64,000 nucleotides of DNA from Alphaproteobacteria bacterium (GTDB lineage Bacteria; Pseudomonadota; Alphaproteobacteria; Sphingomonadales; Emcibacteraceae): NCBI GenBank assembly GCA_020446675.1, contig JAGREE010000012.1:1-64000 (forward strand). Reading direction: 5' to 3'. The position numbers and the translations under genes were made by a program. Below are positions 54,672-63,554 of the stretch, piece after piece. Within the stretch, counting starts at the first letter, position 1. Every line of letters begins with the position of its first letter. The notes beneath the pieces were generated by a model that saw nothing but the letters and a program-made list of their open reading frames with translations, did no database searches and was not told the DNA's origin.

Positions 54672-54983
54672 ATGGAAATTATCAGAAGCAGAAATTTTAA
54701 AGCGGATAAAGCCTGGGGGGCACGGGAAATTGCCAATATGGGTGGCATTACAACCCGACTTCACTGGACGGACGAGCCATATATCTGGCATATTAATGAC
54801 GGTGAAGAGGTCTTTGCCGTATTGGACGGCACTGTTGAGATGAAATACCGTGAAAATGGACTTGAGAAGTCGGCTCTTTTGGAGGCAGGGGATATTTTTT
54901 ATGCCGGTATCGGTACAGAGCATGTCGCCCATCCCAGAGGTGAGGCAAGAATTTTAGTGATCGAAAAAGAAGGCAGTGTCTGA
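54672..54983 (+). CDS. single-domain cupin protein
   Basis: 103 residues, one cupin barrel. The first motif is reduced (LHWTDEPYIWHINDGEEVFAVLDG, read as two parts around residues 28-52), and the second is GDIFYAGIGTEHVAHP with a histidine pair. Metal binding is possible, but one ligand set looks incomplete. The weak ribosome site and the terminator just upstream suggest low expression or coupling to read-through. It abuts the bicupin gene by 2 bases, so the two form an operon. Function unknown. Confidence 0.72.
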   Translation: MEIIRSRNFKADKAWGAREIANMGGITTRLHWTDEPYIWHINDGEEVFAVLDGTVEMKYRENGLEKSALLEAGDIFYAGIGTEHVAHPRGEARILVIEKEGSV

Positions 54984-54985
54984 CG

Positions 54986-55657
54986 ATGAAACTGAATGCT
55001 GAATTTGATCAGGTTGCGGTGGTAAGGCCCGAAGATTATAAATGGGTACCTTCACCTATGCCAGGTGTTGAAAGAATGATGCTTGACCGCATTGGTGATG
55101 AAGTGGCACGGGCAACCACAATTGTCCGCTATGCACCCAATAGTGAATTTTCAAGCCATGTTCATGGTGGTGGTGAAGAGTTCTTTGTCCTTGAAGGTGT
55201 TTTTTCAGACGAACATGATGATTATCCGGCAGGCAGTTATGTCAGAAATCCCATCGGTACTGCCCATACACCACGCATTGGGGCGGAGGGGGCGACAATT
55301 TTTGTCAAGCTTTGTCAGTTTGAAAAGGAAGACCAGCATCAGTTTAATATAAATACTAAAGAAGCAAACTGGTATCCCGGTTTGGTTCCGGGCTTGTCTG
55401 TAATGCCATTACATGAATATGGCACAGAACATGTGGCACTGGTAAAATGGGCACCAAACACACTGTTTAAGCCGCATCAGCATTGGGGTGGTGAAGAAAT
55501 TCTGGTGCTTGAAGGTACATTTTATGATGAACATGGCACCTATCCAAAGGGTAGCTGGATCAGAAGCCCGCATCTTAGTAAACATACACCATTTACGAAA
55601 GAGGATGGGGCACTTATTTATGTGAAAACCGGTCATTTACCTATTTCTGAAAAATAA
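54986..55657 (+). CDS. ChrR-type double cupin protein
   Basis: 223 residues with two similar cupin units: HVHGGGEEFFVLEGVFSDEH near 53 and HQHWGGEEILVLEGTFYDEH near 160, each with a HxH...E set and a later histidine (TAHTPR; SKHTPF). This is the ChrR cupin-like pattern of anti-sigma domains that sense singlet oxygen or zinc, but the N-terminal sigma-binding part of ChrR is missing. It may be a small-molecule binder or enzyme. The ECF42 sigma operon lies 97 bases downstream, with its own promoter. Confidence 0.8.
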   Translation: MKLNAEFDQVAVVRPEDYKWVPSPMPGVERMMLDRIGDEVARATTIVRYAPNSEFSSHVHGGGEEFFVLEGVFSDEHDDYPAGSYVRNPIGTAHTPRIGAEGATIFVKLCQFEKEDQHQFNINTKEANWYPGLVPGLSVMPLHEYGTEHVALVKWAPNTLFKPHQHWGGEEILVLEGTFYDEHGTYPKGSWIRSPHLSKHTPFTKEDGALIYVKTGHLPISEK

Positions 55658-55669
55658 TTTGGTCAGAAG

Positions 55670-55696
55670 TGTCGATTTTTAATCTCCCCATTCGTT
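55670..55696 (+). promoter_or_regulatory. candidate ECF42 promoter TGTCGA-N17-CGTT
   Basis: TGTCGA (55670-55675) and CGTT (55693-55696) are spaced by 17 bases, upstream of the YciI-sigma operon. ECF42 sigma factors are reported to recognise a TGTCGA-type -35 with a CG-type -10, and to switch on their own DGPF/YciI genes. Spacing and location fit autoregulation. Recognition sequence quoted from memory. Confidence 0.5.
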
Positions 55697-55753
55697 TAGC
55701 TGGTGTAATCTGAAAACAGATTATTTTCTAAGATAAAGAATGAGGAGAATATC

Positions 55754-56107
55754 ATGAAATATATAGCATTGATTTATGCAAACGAAGAAAGCAGCCCAAA
55801 ACCCGGTTCAGAGGAATTTGGCCGATTGATCGGAGAGTATGAAGCGGCAACAAATCAGTTTATCAAGGACGGGGTTCTGGTCGGGAGTGATCCTTTGCAG
55901 TCAGTGAACACAGCAACAACGTTGAGGACAAGAAACGGCAAACTGTCAACGACAGACGGACCTTTTGCAGAAACAAAAGAGCAGCTTGGAGGCTATTATA
56001 TTTTTGAGTGTGAAAATCTTGATGATGCACTGAAATATGCGGCGATGATTCCGACTGTAAATTATGGGTCGATTGAAGTTAGACCGATCATGACAATAGA
56101 GAGGTAG
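55754..56107 (+). CDS. YciI-like (DGPF domain) protein
   Basis: 117 residues of the YCII/DGPF family: KYIALIYANEE at the start and TTDGPFAETKEQLGGYY near 70-86 are hallmarks. Such small proteins are the usual partners of ECF42 sigma factors and take the place of an anti-sigma factor in these clusters, though a mechanism is not settled. GAGGAG lies 8 bases before the ATG. The sigma gene follows after 9 bases. Confidence 0.88.
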   Translation: MKYIALIYANEESSPKPGSEEFGRLIGEYEAATNQFIKDGVLVGSDPLQSVNTATTLRTRNGKLSTTDGPFAETKEQLGGYYIFECENLDDALKYAAMIPTVNYGSIEVRPIMTIER

Positions 56108-56116
56108 ACTTATTTA

Positions 56117-57376
56117 ATGGTATCCCCATCGACGCCACCGATAAATTTTGAAGTGGCAATTCATAAAATTATCCGTGAGGACTGGGGATACCTGATTTCT
56201 TCGTTAATTAAATCCTTTAATGATTTTCATCTGGCGGAAGATGCCCTTCAGGATGCCGTAGAAGCGGCTCTGATTAACTGGCGGGAAAAAGGTCTGCCGC
56301 CCTCTACCCGGGCTTGGCTTTTGACGGCAGCAAGACGCAAACTGATTGATAAAATAAGACGTGATAAAAATTTTGAATCCAAAACGCAGCAAATAGTACC
56401 CCTTTTGGATAATGATGAACTGCTGGAGTCTGATTATTCAGTCCCGGATGAAAGGCTCAGATTAATTTTTACCTGTTGTCACCCGGCCCTGGATCATAAT
56501 ATTTCAGTGGCTTTAACTTTGCAGCTTCTTGGCGGGTTGTCCACGACGGAAATTGCCCGGGCATTTTTAATTAAGCCAGAAACCATGGCACAACGTCTGG
56601 TCCGGGGTAAAAGAAAAATTAAACAGGCGGGAATCCCCTATATCATTCCTGATAAGGAACAGTTTCCCGCCCGTCTTGATGCAGTACTCAGCGTACTATA
56701 TCTTATTTTTAATGAAGGTTATTCAGCATCATCAGGGAAGAAACATATCAGGGCAGAGCTATGTGATGAGGCCATAAGATTGGCCAGAATATTGCTTCAT
56801 CTTTGCCCGGATGAGCCGGAAGCAGAAGCGCTACTGGCATTAATGCTTCTTCATAATTCGCGTAAAACAGCACGTTTTGGAAAAAATGGGGTTCTTGTAC
56901 CATTGGAAGAACAGGACAGGTCATTATGGAACAAGAAGGACATTAATGAGGGAACTAAATTGGTAGAAAAGTCCCTGGCCCGAAAACAAATCGGAGCATA
57001 CCAGATACAGGCTGCCATTAGCGCATTACATTCAGAAGCAAGTCGATTTAAGGATACCAACTGGCAGGAAATTGTCCTTCTTTATGATGAGCTTTTTAAA
57101 CTGCTGCCAACTCCTGTTATTCAGTTAAACAGGATAGTAGCATTTTCCTATCTTATGTCACCGGAAGAAAGCATAAAGGCTCTAGAGGGTTTGAAGCAGG
57201 ATATTGGTCATTATCAACCTTATTTTGCGGCTCTGGCGGATTTATACAAGCGATGCAACGAAAATAAAAAAGCCATTAAATATTATCAAAAAGCAATCAG
57301 CTTAAGCGGCAATAAAGCGGAGCAGGATTTTCTGAAACAAAGAATGTCTGATCTAATATCTTTACAAAAACTATAA
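56117..57376 (+). CDS. ECF42-type RNA polymerase sigma factor with C-terminal extension
   Basis: 419 residues, far longer than a plain ECF (about 180). Sigma2 lies near 12-85 (LAEDALQDAVEAALINW, TAARRKLIDKIRRDKN), sigma4 near 120-170 (LQLLGGLSTTEIARAFLIKPETMAQRLVRGKRKI), and the rest is a helical, TPR-like extension (LYLIFNEGYSAS, RLARILLHLCPDEPEAEALLALMLLH) characteristic of ECF42. The extension is thought to be needed for activity. Partnered with the YciI protein just before it. Likely target: the promoter at 55670; the two propeller genes around it are further candidates. Start ATG at 56117. Confidence 0.92.
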   Translation: MVSPSTPPINFEVAIHKIIREDWGYLISSLIKSFNDFHLAEDALQDAVEAALINWREKGLPPSTRAWLLTAARRKLIDKIRRDKNFESKTQQIVPLLDNDELLESDYSVPDERLRLIFTCCHPALDHNISVALTLQLLGGLSTTEIARAFLIKPETMAQRLVRGKRKIKQAGIPYIIPDKEQFPARLDAVLSVLYLIFNEGYSASSGKKHIRAELCDEAIRLARILLHLCPDEPEAEALLALMLLHNSRKTARFGKNGVLVPLEEQDRSLWNKKDINEGTKLVEKSLARKQIGAYQIQAAISALHSEASRFKDTNWQEIVLLYDELFKLLPTPVIQLNRIVAFSYLMSPEESIKALEGLKQDIGHYQPYFAALADLYKRCNENKKAIKYYQKAISLSGNKAEQDFLKQRMSDLISLQKL

Positions 57377-57380
57377 TTTA

Positions 57381-57422
57381 TAGTCCAATGAACCGGATTA
57401 AAAATGGCCATGAAATGGACTA
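57381..57422. promoter_or_regulatory. TAGTCCA/TGGACTA inverted repeat in the propeller-2 leader
   Basis: TAGTCCA (57381-57387) and TGGACTA (57416-57422) form a 7-bp inverted repeat just before the ribosome site of the second propeller gene. The first propeller gene has an AGTCC/GGACT pair at a similar place. It may be an mRNA stem or a split operator. Confidence 0.35.
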
Positions 57423-57441
57423 AAAATTTGGAGGATAATCA

Positions 57442-58494
57442 ATGATTAATAAAAAAATAATAGCCAATTTGTTATTGGCAGCTACTGCCCTGACGTCTGT
57501 CGTTGCAACAACGTCAGTTGCACAGGATAACCCGTATGAGGCTATTAAAGGGGAGTGGATTACATTACCTGACGGACGTCAGTGGGGATCAACCAGCACT
57601 GTTTATTACGCGGGTAACGGTAATATCTGGGTTGCGGAACGGTGCGGTGGTAATGGAAACTGTCTGGATACGCCGGATATTGATCCGATTATGCTAGTCG
57701 ATGTGGATGGTAATATCTTAAAAAGCTTCGGTAAAAATATGATTGTCTGGCCTCACGGAATGCACGTGGACCCGGACGGAAATTTATGGATTGCCGATGC
57801 CCGTGGTGATGAAAAGCGTAAAAAGGGCCATCAGGTTCTAAAATTTAGCCCGGACGGCGAACTACTGATGACAATCGGAACGGCTGGTGTTGCGGGTAGG
57901 GATAAATATATTTTTGATCAGCCCTGCGATGTTGCTGTGGCGCCAAATGGCGATATATTTGTTGCCGATGGTCATGAAGCGGGTGGAAATAACCGCATTG
58001 TCAAATATAACAGCAAGGGTGAATATCTGATGGAATTTGGTGATACCGGGGCTGAGCGTGGCGAATTAAGTGAGCCGCATGCACTGGCTATTAATTCGCA
58101 GGGAAAATTATTTGTTGGGGACCGCCAAAATAGCCGCATCCAGATTTTTGATCTGGAAGGACATCATCTTGATCAATGGACCCAGTTTGGTCGCCCAAGT
58201 GGAATTTATATCGATAAAAATGATATTATGTATGTTGCTGACAGTGAATCCAATACTGGTTGGCATCGTAACCCTGGCTGGGAACGCGGTATCCGTATCG
58301 GTAGCTCAATTACCGGATGGGTAACAGCTTTTATTCCTGATCCCAATAATGGAATGGAACCTCGTTATACAAGCGTGGCAGAAGGGGTAACAGCGGATGA
58401 AGCCGGAAATGTTTATGGTGCTGAAGTGCTACAGAAGAGGATGCGTAAATACATACCAAAAGGCTATTTTGCCACTCCGCCAAAACGGAATTAA
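57442..58494 (+). CDS. exported six-bladed beta-propeller protein (NHL/PAL-like), paralogue 2
   Basis: 350 residues, near-copy of the product at 53548: the same signal-peptide type (MINKKIIANLLLAATALTSVV), the same GNIWVAERCGGN and CLDTPDIDPIMLVD segments, and the same five visible propeller repeats. Long stretches agree exactly while loops differ (IRIGSSITGW versus IRIGSANNGW), so this is a fairly recent duplication. It follows the ECF42 gene by 65 bases with an inverted repeat in between; GGAG lies before the ATG. Expected in the periplasm. Ligand or substrate unknown. Confidence 0.82.
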   Translation: MINKKIIANLLLAATALTSVVATTSVAQDNPYEAIKGEWITLPDGRQWGSTSTVYYAGNGNIWVAERCGGNGNCLDTPDIDPIMLVDVDGNILKSFGKNMIVWPHGMHVDPDGNLWIADARGDEKRKKGHQVLKFSPDGELLMTIGTAGVAGRDKYIFDQPCDVAVAPNGDIFVADGHEAGGNNRIVKYNSKGEYLMEFGDTGAERGELSEPHALAINSQGKLFVGDRQNSRIQIFDLEGHHLDQWTQFGRPSGIYIDKNDIMYVADSESNTGWHRNPGWERGIRIGSSITGWVTAFIPDPNNGMEPRYTSVAEGVTADEAGNVYGAEVLQKRMRKYIPKGYFATPPKRN

Positions 58495-58520
58495 AGAATA
58501 AAATATTAATAAAAAGATTG

Positions 58521-58552
58521 AAAAAGCCTCTGATTAATTAGAGGCTTTTTTT
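58521..58552. terminator. bidirectional intrinsic terminator
   Basis: AAAAAGCCTCT pairs with AGAGGCTTTTT around an 8-base loop. It serves the + strand propeller gene and the - strand HupE-like gene, whose stop codon lies in the loop. Confidence 0.85.
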
Positions 58553-59904
58553 AGTTCTGCCTTTTTTTCAATATATTTTTTAAGCTCATACATAGCCCAT
58601 GAGGCAATAGCAATTATAACAAGCAGCATACCCCAGCGCATCAGGTCGACATAAAATGCACGGTCAAATTTTGGCATGACAAATATATACTGCATAAGAT
58701 TATCGTTACGTTCTGTCATCCAGTGCCAGCCACTATGCGCTACGAGCGCAGAAAGAAGAATTGTACCAGCTTTTTCATTAACGACATATTTGAATAATAG
58801 GTTTAGGAGCGGCAATACAATGATCAGGATGAATAACTGACCGACCTCGACACCCAGATTGAACGAGAGCAGCGAGGTGAACAGATGTGTGCCAGCAAAC
58901 TGCATGCTTTCTGAGAGCAGGAATGAAAAACCGAAACCATGCACAAGACCGAAAGCAAAAGCCACAATCCATCTGTTTTCTAGTTTTGCACCAACAATAT
59001 TTTCAAAAGCCATAAAAACGATTGAAAGCGCGATGAGCGTTTCAATAAGTGGTGCAAACCATAATGCCTGGGGCGCCAGACCAAAGGCCGTGGAAATAAG
59101 AGTAATGGAATGAGCAACGGTGAATGATGTAATAACCGGGACAAGCCCCATAAAATTACGGACCGGAATGATCAGGCATAGCAGAAACAGAATGTGGTCT
59201 GTTCCTTCCAATATATGGAAGAAGCCAAGTTTTAGAAATTCATAAAGGGCGTGAAAAAGACTAGGATCAAGTTCGACAACACCAGGATTTCCAATATAGT
59301 TAAAGACCCGCTCTCCGGAGTCAGGCGGCAAAAAGCGCAATACCGTATTTGTCACATTGGCCAGTTTGTTTAATGTGGGTTCAATTGAAAATCGTGAATG
59401 TTCGGACTTAATCGGAAATTCATAAAGCACATCAAGAACGGCCTGGCCATAGTATAATTTTGTTTCATTGGTTAGTGGCGGCTTTTTTATATTTTCAATG
59501 GCCGCTTCCCAAGTACTGATTGAGCGATCCTGCGGGTAAGTTGCGCGGTAGGCTGTAATCATTTTATCGTTAATTAGTTCACCATTTTCAAAGACCTGAA
59601 GTTCGTCAGTCAGATAAACATGGGCCGCATCAAGTAAAACCGGATCCGCCTTTTCAAAATCAAGATATCCAGGGCCAAAAGTCGGATATACAAGCTCGCT
59701 CATGGATTCAAGTGGGACCCGAAGCAGGAGTTTTAGTGTGTTCCCCTCTGGCTTAACATACATATGTACTGTTACAGATGCTGGAATATCATGTGCTTTT
59801 ACTGATGTTGTTAAAGGAGAAATGAAGAATGCAGTCAGCATGATTGCAGCAAAAATCAAAGATTTTCCAAGAGCAGTAAAATCATTAAATATTTTATTCT
59901 TCAT
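58534..59904 (-). CDS. HupE/UreJ-like membrane protein with periplasmic N-terminal domain
   Basis: 456 residues. An N-terminal signal segment (about 18-36) leads to a soluble domain to about 220 (AHDIPASVTVHMYVKPEG, LLRVPLESM), then seven or so helices of the HupE/UreJ_2 type. The family motif is ILEGTDHILFLLCL near 235, with FTVAHSITL near 261 and GLVHGFGFS near 318; the His and Asp may bind Ni, Co or another metal. Classic HupE/UreJ are only about 200 residues and lack the large soluble domain. Divergent from the third propeller gene. Transport of a metal cofactor for nearby enzymes is a guess. Confidence 0.78.
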   Translation of the reverse strand: MKNKIFNDFTALGKSLIFAAIMLTAFFISPLTTSVKAHDIPASVTVHMYVKPEGNTLKLLLRVPLESMSELVYPTFGPGYLDFEKADPVLLDAAHVYLTDELQVFENGELINDKMITAYRATYPQDRSISTWEAAIENIKKPPLTNETKLYYGQAVLDVLYEFPIKSEHSRFSIEPTLNKLANVTNTVLRFLPPDSGERVFNYIGNPGVVELDPSLFHALYEFLKLGFFHILEGTDHILFLLCLIIPVRNFMGLVPVITSFTVAHSITLISTAFGLAPQALWFAPLIETLIALSIVFMAFENIVGAKLENRWIVAFAFGLVHGFGFSFLLSESMQFAGTHLFTSLLSFNLGVEVGQLFILIIVLPLLNLLFKYVVNEKAGTILLSALVAHSGWHWMTERNDNLMQYIFVMPKFDRAFYVDLMRWGMLLVIIAIASWAMYELKKYIEKKAELKKASN

Positions 59905-60012
59905 GAACTAAAATTCCTTTATTGGCTTTGTTTTCCCTATAATCGTTGTATTACATAGGAAAAGCAAAACAAAGAGTCAATTTTTTACACTGTTTTTCAG
60001 CTGATTCAATGC

Positions 60013-60041
60013 TTGAACGTACCTATGATATACTGTATCAT
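60013..60041 (+). promoter_or_regulatory. promoter of propeller 3, with an overlapping dyad
   Basis: TTGAAC (60013-60018) and TATCAT (60036-60041) have a 17-base spacer. The dyad ATGATA-TACTG-TATCAT (60025-60041) overlaps the spacer and -10, so a repressor could block RNA polymerase there. Confidence 0.5.
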
Positions 60042-60049
60042 TTTTTCAC

Positions 60050-60090
60050 AGCATAGTGTTCAGTTTAGAAAAGCGCTAAAACGTTATGCT
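60050..60090 (+). other. nested inverted repeats in the 5' UTR of propeller 3
   Basis: AGCATA (60050-60055) pairs with TATGCT (60085-60090), and inside it TTTAG (60064-60068) pairs with CTAAA (60076-60080). A folded leader about 35 bases before the ATG is suggested. No known riboswitch class is recognised. Confidence 0.3.
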
Positions 60091-60126
60091 AAGCTGAATA
60101 AATAAAAACTAAAATGGAACGGAATC

Positions 60127-61338
60127 ATGAAAATAAAAAATAAGGTTTTGATGGGGGCCGCATTAGTTGTCACTCTCGTCGGTTTAGGCCTTGGACAATC
60201 ATATGTCGGTATGGGTGGTGATGCAACTGCACAAGCACCACAGGCACCAGCATTTGAAGTTGATCCCTTTTGGCCGCAGCCATTACCAAATGGCTGGATC
60301 TTGGGGAACGTAATCGGTGTTGCAGTTGACGCAAACGATCATGTTTATATTGTTCATCGTGCATGGGGAGAAGGAATCTTCAAACCTTTTGCTGAGCTTG
60401 GCTTGCAACAGGGAACAAGTATCTGTTGTACACCTGCTCCTCCAGTTGTTGAATTTGATGCAGACGGTAATCTGGTCCGTGCCTGGGGTGGTCCTGTTGA
60501 CGGCGCACCATACACATGGCCAGAATCAAACCACGGTATTGAAGTGGATTATAAAGGAAACGTCTGGATCGGTGGCAATGGCCAGAACGATTCACACATT
60601 CTGAAATTTACCAATGACGGTAAATTTATTGCCCAATATGGCACACCAGGTATTTCCACACCTGACAGCAATGATACAACTCACTTCTCACGTGTTGCTA
60701 AAATTTCTGTCGTTGAAGAAACGAATGAGGCCTATATTGCGGACGGATATGGTAACAGACGTGTTGCCGTTCTGGATGCAGATACAGGTGAGTTTAAACG
60801 TTACTGGGGTGCTTACGGTTCCAAGAAAATTGACGATCCTACAGAAAGATATCGTCATGACCCATCCAAACCACCGTCAAAAACATTTACAGGCCCGGTT
60901 CACTGTGTTGAGCCATCAGATGATGGCCTACTATATGTTTGCGACCGTACCAGTGACCGTATTCAGGTTTTTGACCGCGATGGTAAATATAAATCTGAAG
61001 TGTTGATTGCTCCTGAAACAGGTGCACAAGGATCAACCTGGGATCTTGATTTCTCAAAAGATCCAGCCCAAAAATATATCTACCTTGCTGATGGTCAGAA
61101 CCAGCGCGTTTATATCATTGACCGTGCTACTATGAAAATTCTTACCAAATTCGGTGGTGGTGGACGTCAGCCAGGCCTGTGGTTCGCACCACATAGTCTT
61201 GCTACTGACTCAAAAGGGAACATTTATACAACTGAAACTTACGAAGGTAAGCGTATCCAGAAATTCGTATACCAAGGAATTAAAAACATTCCTGCTGCGG
61301 ATCAGGGTGCTCTTTGGCCTGCCGGTAAACTTCATTAA
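60127..61338 (+). CDS. exported beta-propeller protein (NHL/PAL-like), third member
   Basis: 403 residues with an N-terminal signal or anchor (LMGAALVVTLVGLGLGQ, residues 9-25). Propeller repeats are seen at NVIGVAVDANDHVYIVHR, ESNHGIEVDYKGNVWIGG, NEAYIADGYGNRRVAVLD, GPVHCVEPSDDGLLYVCD and PHSLATDSKGNIYTTE. It is more distant from the two 350-residue paralogues but of the same type, again with lyase-like His and Arg positions. CC at Cys99-Cys100 (TSICCTPAPP) is a feature of its own. It ends at a strong terminator, convergent with the PQQ enzyme. Confidence 0.8.
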   Translation: MKIKNKVLMGAALVVTLVGLGLGQSYVGMGGDATAQAPQAPAFEVDPFWPQPLPNGWILGNVIGVAVDANDHVYIVHRAWGEGIFKPFAELGLQQGTSICCTPAPPVVEFDADGNLVRAWGGPVDGAPYTWPESNHGIEVDYKGNVWIGGNGQNDSHILKFTNDGKFIAQYGTPGISTPDSNDTTHFSRVAKISVVEETNEAYIADGYGNRRVAVLDADTGEFKRYWGAYGSKKIDDPTERYRHDPSKPPSKTFTGPVHCVEPSDDGLLYVCDRTSDRIQVFDRDGKYKSEVLIAPETGAQGSTWDLDFSKDPAQKYIYLADGQNQRVYIIDRATMKILTKFGGGGRQPGLWFAPHSLATDSKGNIYTTETYEGKRIQKFVYQGIKNIPAADQGALWPAGKLH

Positions 61339-61373
61339 TCGTCGTTTACCCTAAGTTTCGATTTTAAAATATT

Positions 61374-61407
61374 AAACCCCCGGTGAATATGTCACCGGGG
61401 GTTTTTT
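61374..61407. terminator. strong intrinsic terminator between convergent genes
   Basis: AAACCCCCGGTGA pairs perfectly (13 bp) with TCACCGGGGGTTT over a 5-base loop, followed by TTT. It ends the propeller 3 transcript and probably also the PQQ gene on the other strand. Confidence 0.9.
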
Positions 61408-61434
61408 AGTTGATAATATTATTTTAAGGGTTTC

Positions 61435-63522
61435 TTAGTCATCCGGCAGTTTATAAGCCCGTATCTCGCCGGGATAAGATCCACCGCTTACGGCAACAAT
61501 GATATATTGCTTGCCCTTGATGGAATAGGTCATTGGTGATCCGGACTGTCCAGCGGGCATCCAAATTTCCCCTACTTCCTCCCCTGTCATTTTATCATAA
61601 GCACGAAGCATGGCCCCCCGTTCGCGGTCACCTGGGTTTGTCACACGCATATCGCCAGCGATGGCCAATGTCTTTGTCACCATCATTCCGACACTGCCGG
61701 GTTGGCCGGTTCGGGGAATATCCTTACCCTGCAGTTTCGGATGATTACGAACATTATCCGGTGTTTCACCGTGGGCTATACGCCAAAGAATTTCACCCTT
61801 AGTCATATCAAACGCGGCAATAACCCCGTATGGCGGTTTCAGAATGGAAAGGCCTTCAATATTAAGGGTTGGTACTTTTACCGGTGGTCCGTCATAGACG
61901 GGGTAATCCACTTCTTTTGGGGCACCAGGGTTCTGGCCGGTTCCACCAGCAAGAGCCATTTTAAATGGTTGCCCTTTTCGTCCTTCAAGATAATTTACAT
62001 TTGAATATCCCTCAGGTGGGGGTGCCAGCGAAATTCCACTAATGGCCGATACGTTTGCTGGAGCATAGAGGATACTGGTTTCCGGATCAAATGCACCACC
62101 AGCCCAGTTAGTACCACCACCAGAGTTGCCAAGGGCTATTGCGCCTAGCATGCCGTTTACATCGCCAAGTATTGGCGGGTTATAAAGCGTGGCTTCCTTC
62201 CACACATATCGTTCCAGTTTTTTTAAGGCCTCTGCCCGCATTTCAGGGGTAAAATCAATCAGATCATCGGGAACTTTCATTTCCGAGCGGCCATAATTTA
62301 ATTTTTCCATGACCCTTGGCTGGGTTGGCGCGTACCATTCGCCGGGGACATTACCCTTTGGTACCGGCACTTCCTTAATTGGCCAGATAGGTTCTCCCGT
62401 TATTCGATCAAATACAAAAAGCATGGCCTGTTTAGTAGGAACGGCAAGGATTTTCCTCACTCTTCCATCAATTTTTACATCCATAACCATTGGTGCTGAG
62501 GAAAGATCATGGCCCCAGAGTGGGTGATGCACCACCTGGAAATGCCATTTATATTTACCGGTTTCTAGGTCAACGGCAACTATACTTTCGGCAAAAAGAT
62601 TATCGCCCGGGCGATGTCCACCATAATAATCTGATGATGGGCTTTCAACGGATAGAAAAACAAGTCCATTTTCTTCGTCTGCGGTAATCTGTGTCCAGAC
62701 TCCGGTGCTGCCGTTTCGCTCCCATGAATTATCGAGCCAGGTATCGTTACCAAACTGGCCAGGACGGGGGATCGGGTCAAACTGCCAGATTTTCTTGCCT
62801 GTACGCACGTCAAAGGCACGAACCAGACCTTTGGTGTTGTTATAATTGTCAATGGTTAGTCCTTCTTTCATGGCATTTCCAATAATTATCAGATTGCCAA
62901 CAACAGTTGGTGTTGCATGAAGGCCGATTTCCCCGGTCACCAGGTCGATCTGAACCTCGTTGCCCTGTACGGCACCGACTTTCAAATCAAGGATACCATT
63001 GCCGTCAGTACCGAATGAATTGATCGGAACGCCAGTATGGGCATTTAGCGCGACCAGTTTATATCCGGTTGTTACATAGAAAATACGGTCATCGCCTATA
63101 CCGTCTGACCAGTAGGACAGACCACGGCCGGACAGCTGACGGGGGGCCATACCACCACGTAAGCCTTCGTCCATGCTATGAAGCCACATCAGTTCCCCGG
63201 TTTCTCCATCAAGGGCAAATGCGGTCCGGCGGGTTCCGCCGGTTGCATAGATCACACCATCAATCATCAGCGGCGTGACTTCCAGTTTATATTCAGGGCG
63301 ACTGCCCAGATTTTTTGTGGAAAATGACCAGGCTAGTTCCAGATCGTTGAAGTTATCGGTATTGATCTGATCCAGCGGCGAATAGCGGGATCCTTTAATG
63401 TCACCTGCATAATGCGGCCATTCGCCATTTGATGTATCCGGTGCTTTCGCGTTAGCGGAAAGTGCGAATATAACTGTTATCAGAATGAAAATGGTTTTTA
63501 CTGTGTTTTTGAAGTATGTCAT
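61435..63522 (-). CDS. exported PQQ-dependent dehydrogenase
   Basis: 695 residues: signal peptide (about 1-26, ending ANAKA), then an eight-bladed quinoprotein propeller. NGEWPHYAGDIKGSRYSPLDQIN near 32-54 is the usual start, and W-docking repeats (GELMWLHSMDEG, GKYKWHFQVVHH, GEILWRIAHGE) recur. It resembles soluble glucose/alcohol-type quinoproteins without the five membrane helices of membrane-bound glucose dehydrogenase and without a fused cytochrome c. Substrate unknown. A very good GGGGAGG ribosome site precedes the ATG. A close paralogue lies immediately upstream, so this is a tandem pair. Confidence 0.88.
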   Translation of the reverse strand: MTYFKNTVKTIFILITVIFALSANAKAPDTSNGEWPHYAGDIKGSRYSPLDQINTDNFNDLELAWSFSTKNLGSRPEYKLEVTPLMIDGVIYATGGTRRTAFALDGETGELMWLHSMDEGLRGGMAPRQLSGRGLSYWSDGIGDDRIFYVTTGYKLVALNAHTGVPINSFGTDGNGILDLKVGAVQGNEVQIDLVTGEIGLHATPTVVGNLIIIGNAMKEGLTIDNYNNTKGLVRAFDVRTGKKIWQFDPIPRPGQFGNDTWLDNSWERNGSTGVWTQITADEENGLVFLSVESPSSDYYGGHRPGDNLFAESIVAVDLETGKYKWHFQVVHHPLWGHDLSSAPMVMDVKIDGRVRKILAVPTKQAMLFVFDRITGEPIWPIKEVPVPKGNVPGEWYAPTQPRVMEKLNYGRSEMKVPDDLIDFTPEMRAEALKKLERYVWKEATLYNPPILGDVNGMLGAIALGNSGGGTNWAGGAFDPETSILYAPANVSAISGISLAPPPEGYSNVNYLEGRKGQPFKMALAGGTGQNPGAPKEVDYPVYDGPPVKVPTLNIEGLSILKPPYGVIAAFDMTKGEILWRIAHGETPDNVRNHPKLQGKDIPRTGQPGSVGMMVTKTLAIAGDMRVTNPGDRERGAMLRAYDKMTGEEVGEIWMPAGQSGSPMTYSIKGKQYIIVAVSGGSYPGEIRAYKLPDD

Positions 63523-63554
63523 TTTTTCCTCCCCTTAATTTTTTCTTATTTGGA

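Noticed and set aside
54986-55657. ChrR anti-sigma factor for the neighbouring sigma factor
   Set aside because: It lacks the N-terminal sigma-binding zinc domain of ChrR, and ECF42 sigma factors normally work without a classic anti-sigma factor.
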